From Gammaproteobacteria bacterium (GTDB lineage: Bacteria > Pseudomonadota > Gammaproteobacteria > Pseudomonadales > Pseudohongiellaceae): a stretch of DNA of 5,837 nucleotides. The notes under the pieces were generated by a model. The model was not told where the DNA came from and searched no databases. It worked only from the letters and a program-made list of their open reading frames with translations. The position numbers and the translations under genes are program-made. Shown here in pieces: positions 5,598 through 5,837 of the stretch. How positions within the stretch are numbered: the stretch's first letter is position 1; every line of letters begins with the position of its first letter. The stretch spans positions 4,503 to 10,339 of the forward strand of contig JAESUT010000203.1 of NCBI GenBank assembly GCA_016762995.1. Reading direction: 5' to 3'.

Positions 5598-5837
5598 GAA
5601 CATGGCGACGAACGGGCTCGAATTCGGGTCGACCTGATCCCACGGAATGACGGTGATGATGACGAACAGCGCACCGAGATAGAACAGTACCACGCGGATC
5701 GGGATGGAATTGATTGCCTTGGGCAGATTGCGCTCCGGGTCCTTGGTTTCAGCGGCGGCGGTGCCAACGAGCTCGATGCCAACGAAGGCGAAAACCGCGA
5801 TCTGGAAACCGGCAACGAAGCCGAGGAAGCCATTAGG
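5583..5837 (-). CDS. cycA: Amino-acid permease fragment, CycA-like (internal piece)
   Basis: Read on the minus strand from the window edge, the sequence gives about 85 residues with no start codon: GFQIAVFAFVGIELVGTAAAE, then TKDPERNLPKAINSIPIR, a membrane segment VVLFYLGALFVIITVIPW, then SSPFVAMFSLAGL. This matches my memory of the middle of the APC-superfamily D-serine/D-alanine/glycine transporter CycA of about 470 residues: a membrane helix with the GIE motif, the TKDPE..LPKAINSIPIR cytosolic loop, and the next helix. Both ends are missing: the upstream part lies beyond the window and the downstream part stops at the junction. Codons here are visibly richer in G and C than in the left half of the window. 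A close APC relative (proline or aromatic permease) is less likely. Confidence 0.82.

Noticed and set aside
5429..5833. 134-residue minus-strand ORF at the right end
   Set aside because: It is a Ser/Arg-rich shadow frame. The neighbouring minus-strand frame encodes a recognisable permease segment, which is the real reading.
1..5837. CRISPR array, insertion sequence or phage attachment site
   Set aside because: No regularly spaced identical repeats, transposase-like frame or terminal inverted repeats were visible. The only regular spacing is the 11-bp phasing in the promoters.

Overview
The window looks like a bacterial fragment from a Gram-negative, probably marine or aquatic gammaproteobacterium. 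The evidence is a TonB-dependent outer-membrane receptor, a Sec-exported beta-helix protein, a PQQ-type lipoprotein dehydrogenase and sigma70-like promoters. The taxonomic guess is inference only. Four genes belong to the main sequence. A fifth gene fragment at the right end appears to be joined on by a chimeric junction.

Layout from left to right. Positions 1-1255, minus strand: the N-terminal 418 residues of a TonB-dependent receptor, cut by the window edge. Positions 1256-1519: an intergenic region with the receptor's promoter, an intrinsic terminator and a second hairpin. Positions 1520-3280, minus strand: a 586-residue exported right-handed beta-helix protein. Positions 3281-3525: a divergent promoter region. 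Positions 3526-4194, plus strand: a 2OG-Fe(II) oxygenase of the TIGR02466/PF13759 type. Positions 4195-4580: a non-coding stretch with a likely terminator. Positions 4581 to about 5597, plus strand: the first half of a PQQ-dependent dehydrogenase with a lipoprotein signal. Positions about 5583-5837, minus strand: an internal piece of an amino-acid permease (CycA-like), whose homology begins exactly where the dehydrogenase homology stops.

The most interesting signal is regulatory. Upstream of the receptor, six units start at exact 11-bp intervals (1371 down to 1316). The first and last carry a perfect PhoB half-site, CTGTCAC. The last is followed, after exactly 10 bp, by a -10 hexamer TAAAAT. 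Upstream of the beta-helix gene there is a second 11-bp-phased array (3393 down to 3360), again followed after exactly 10 bp by a -10 hexamer (TATGAT). The two promoters share an 18-of-23 matching segment. A weaker Pho-box-like element (3481-3498) lies before the divergent oxygenase gene. I infer that the receptor and the beta-helix protein, and possibly the oxygenase, form a phosphate-starvation (PhoB) regulated surface system. The receptor would import a substrate across the outer membrane and the secreted beta-helix protein could bind or process it. The substrate is unknown.

The right end should not be used for gene-neighbourhood arguments: the dehydrogenase/permease joint carries the marks of a microhomology chimera, caused either by assembly or amplification or by a real rearrangement.
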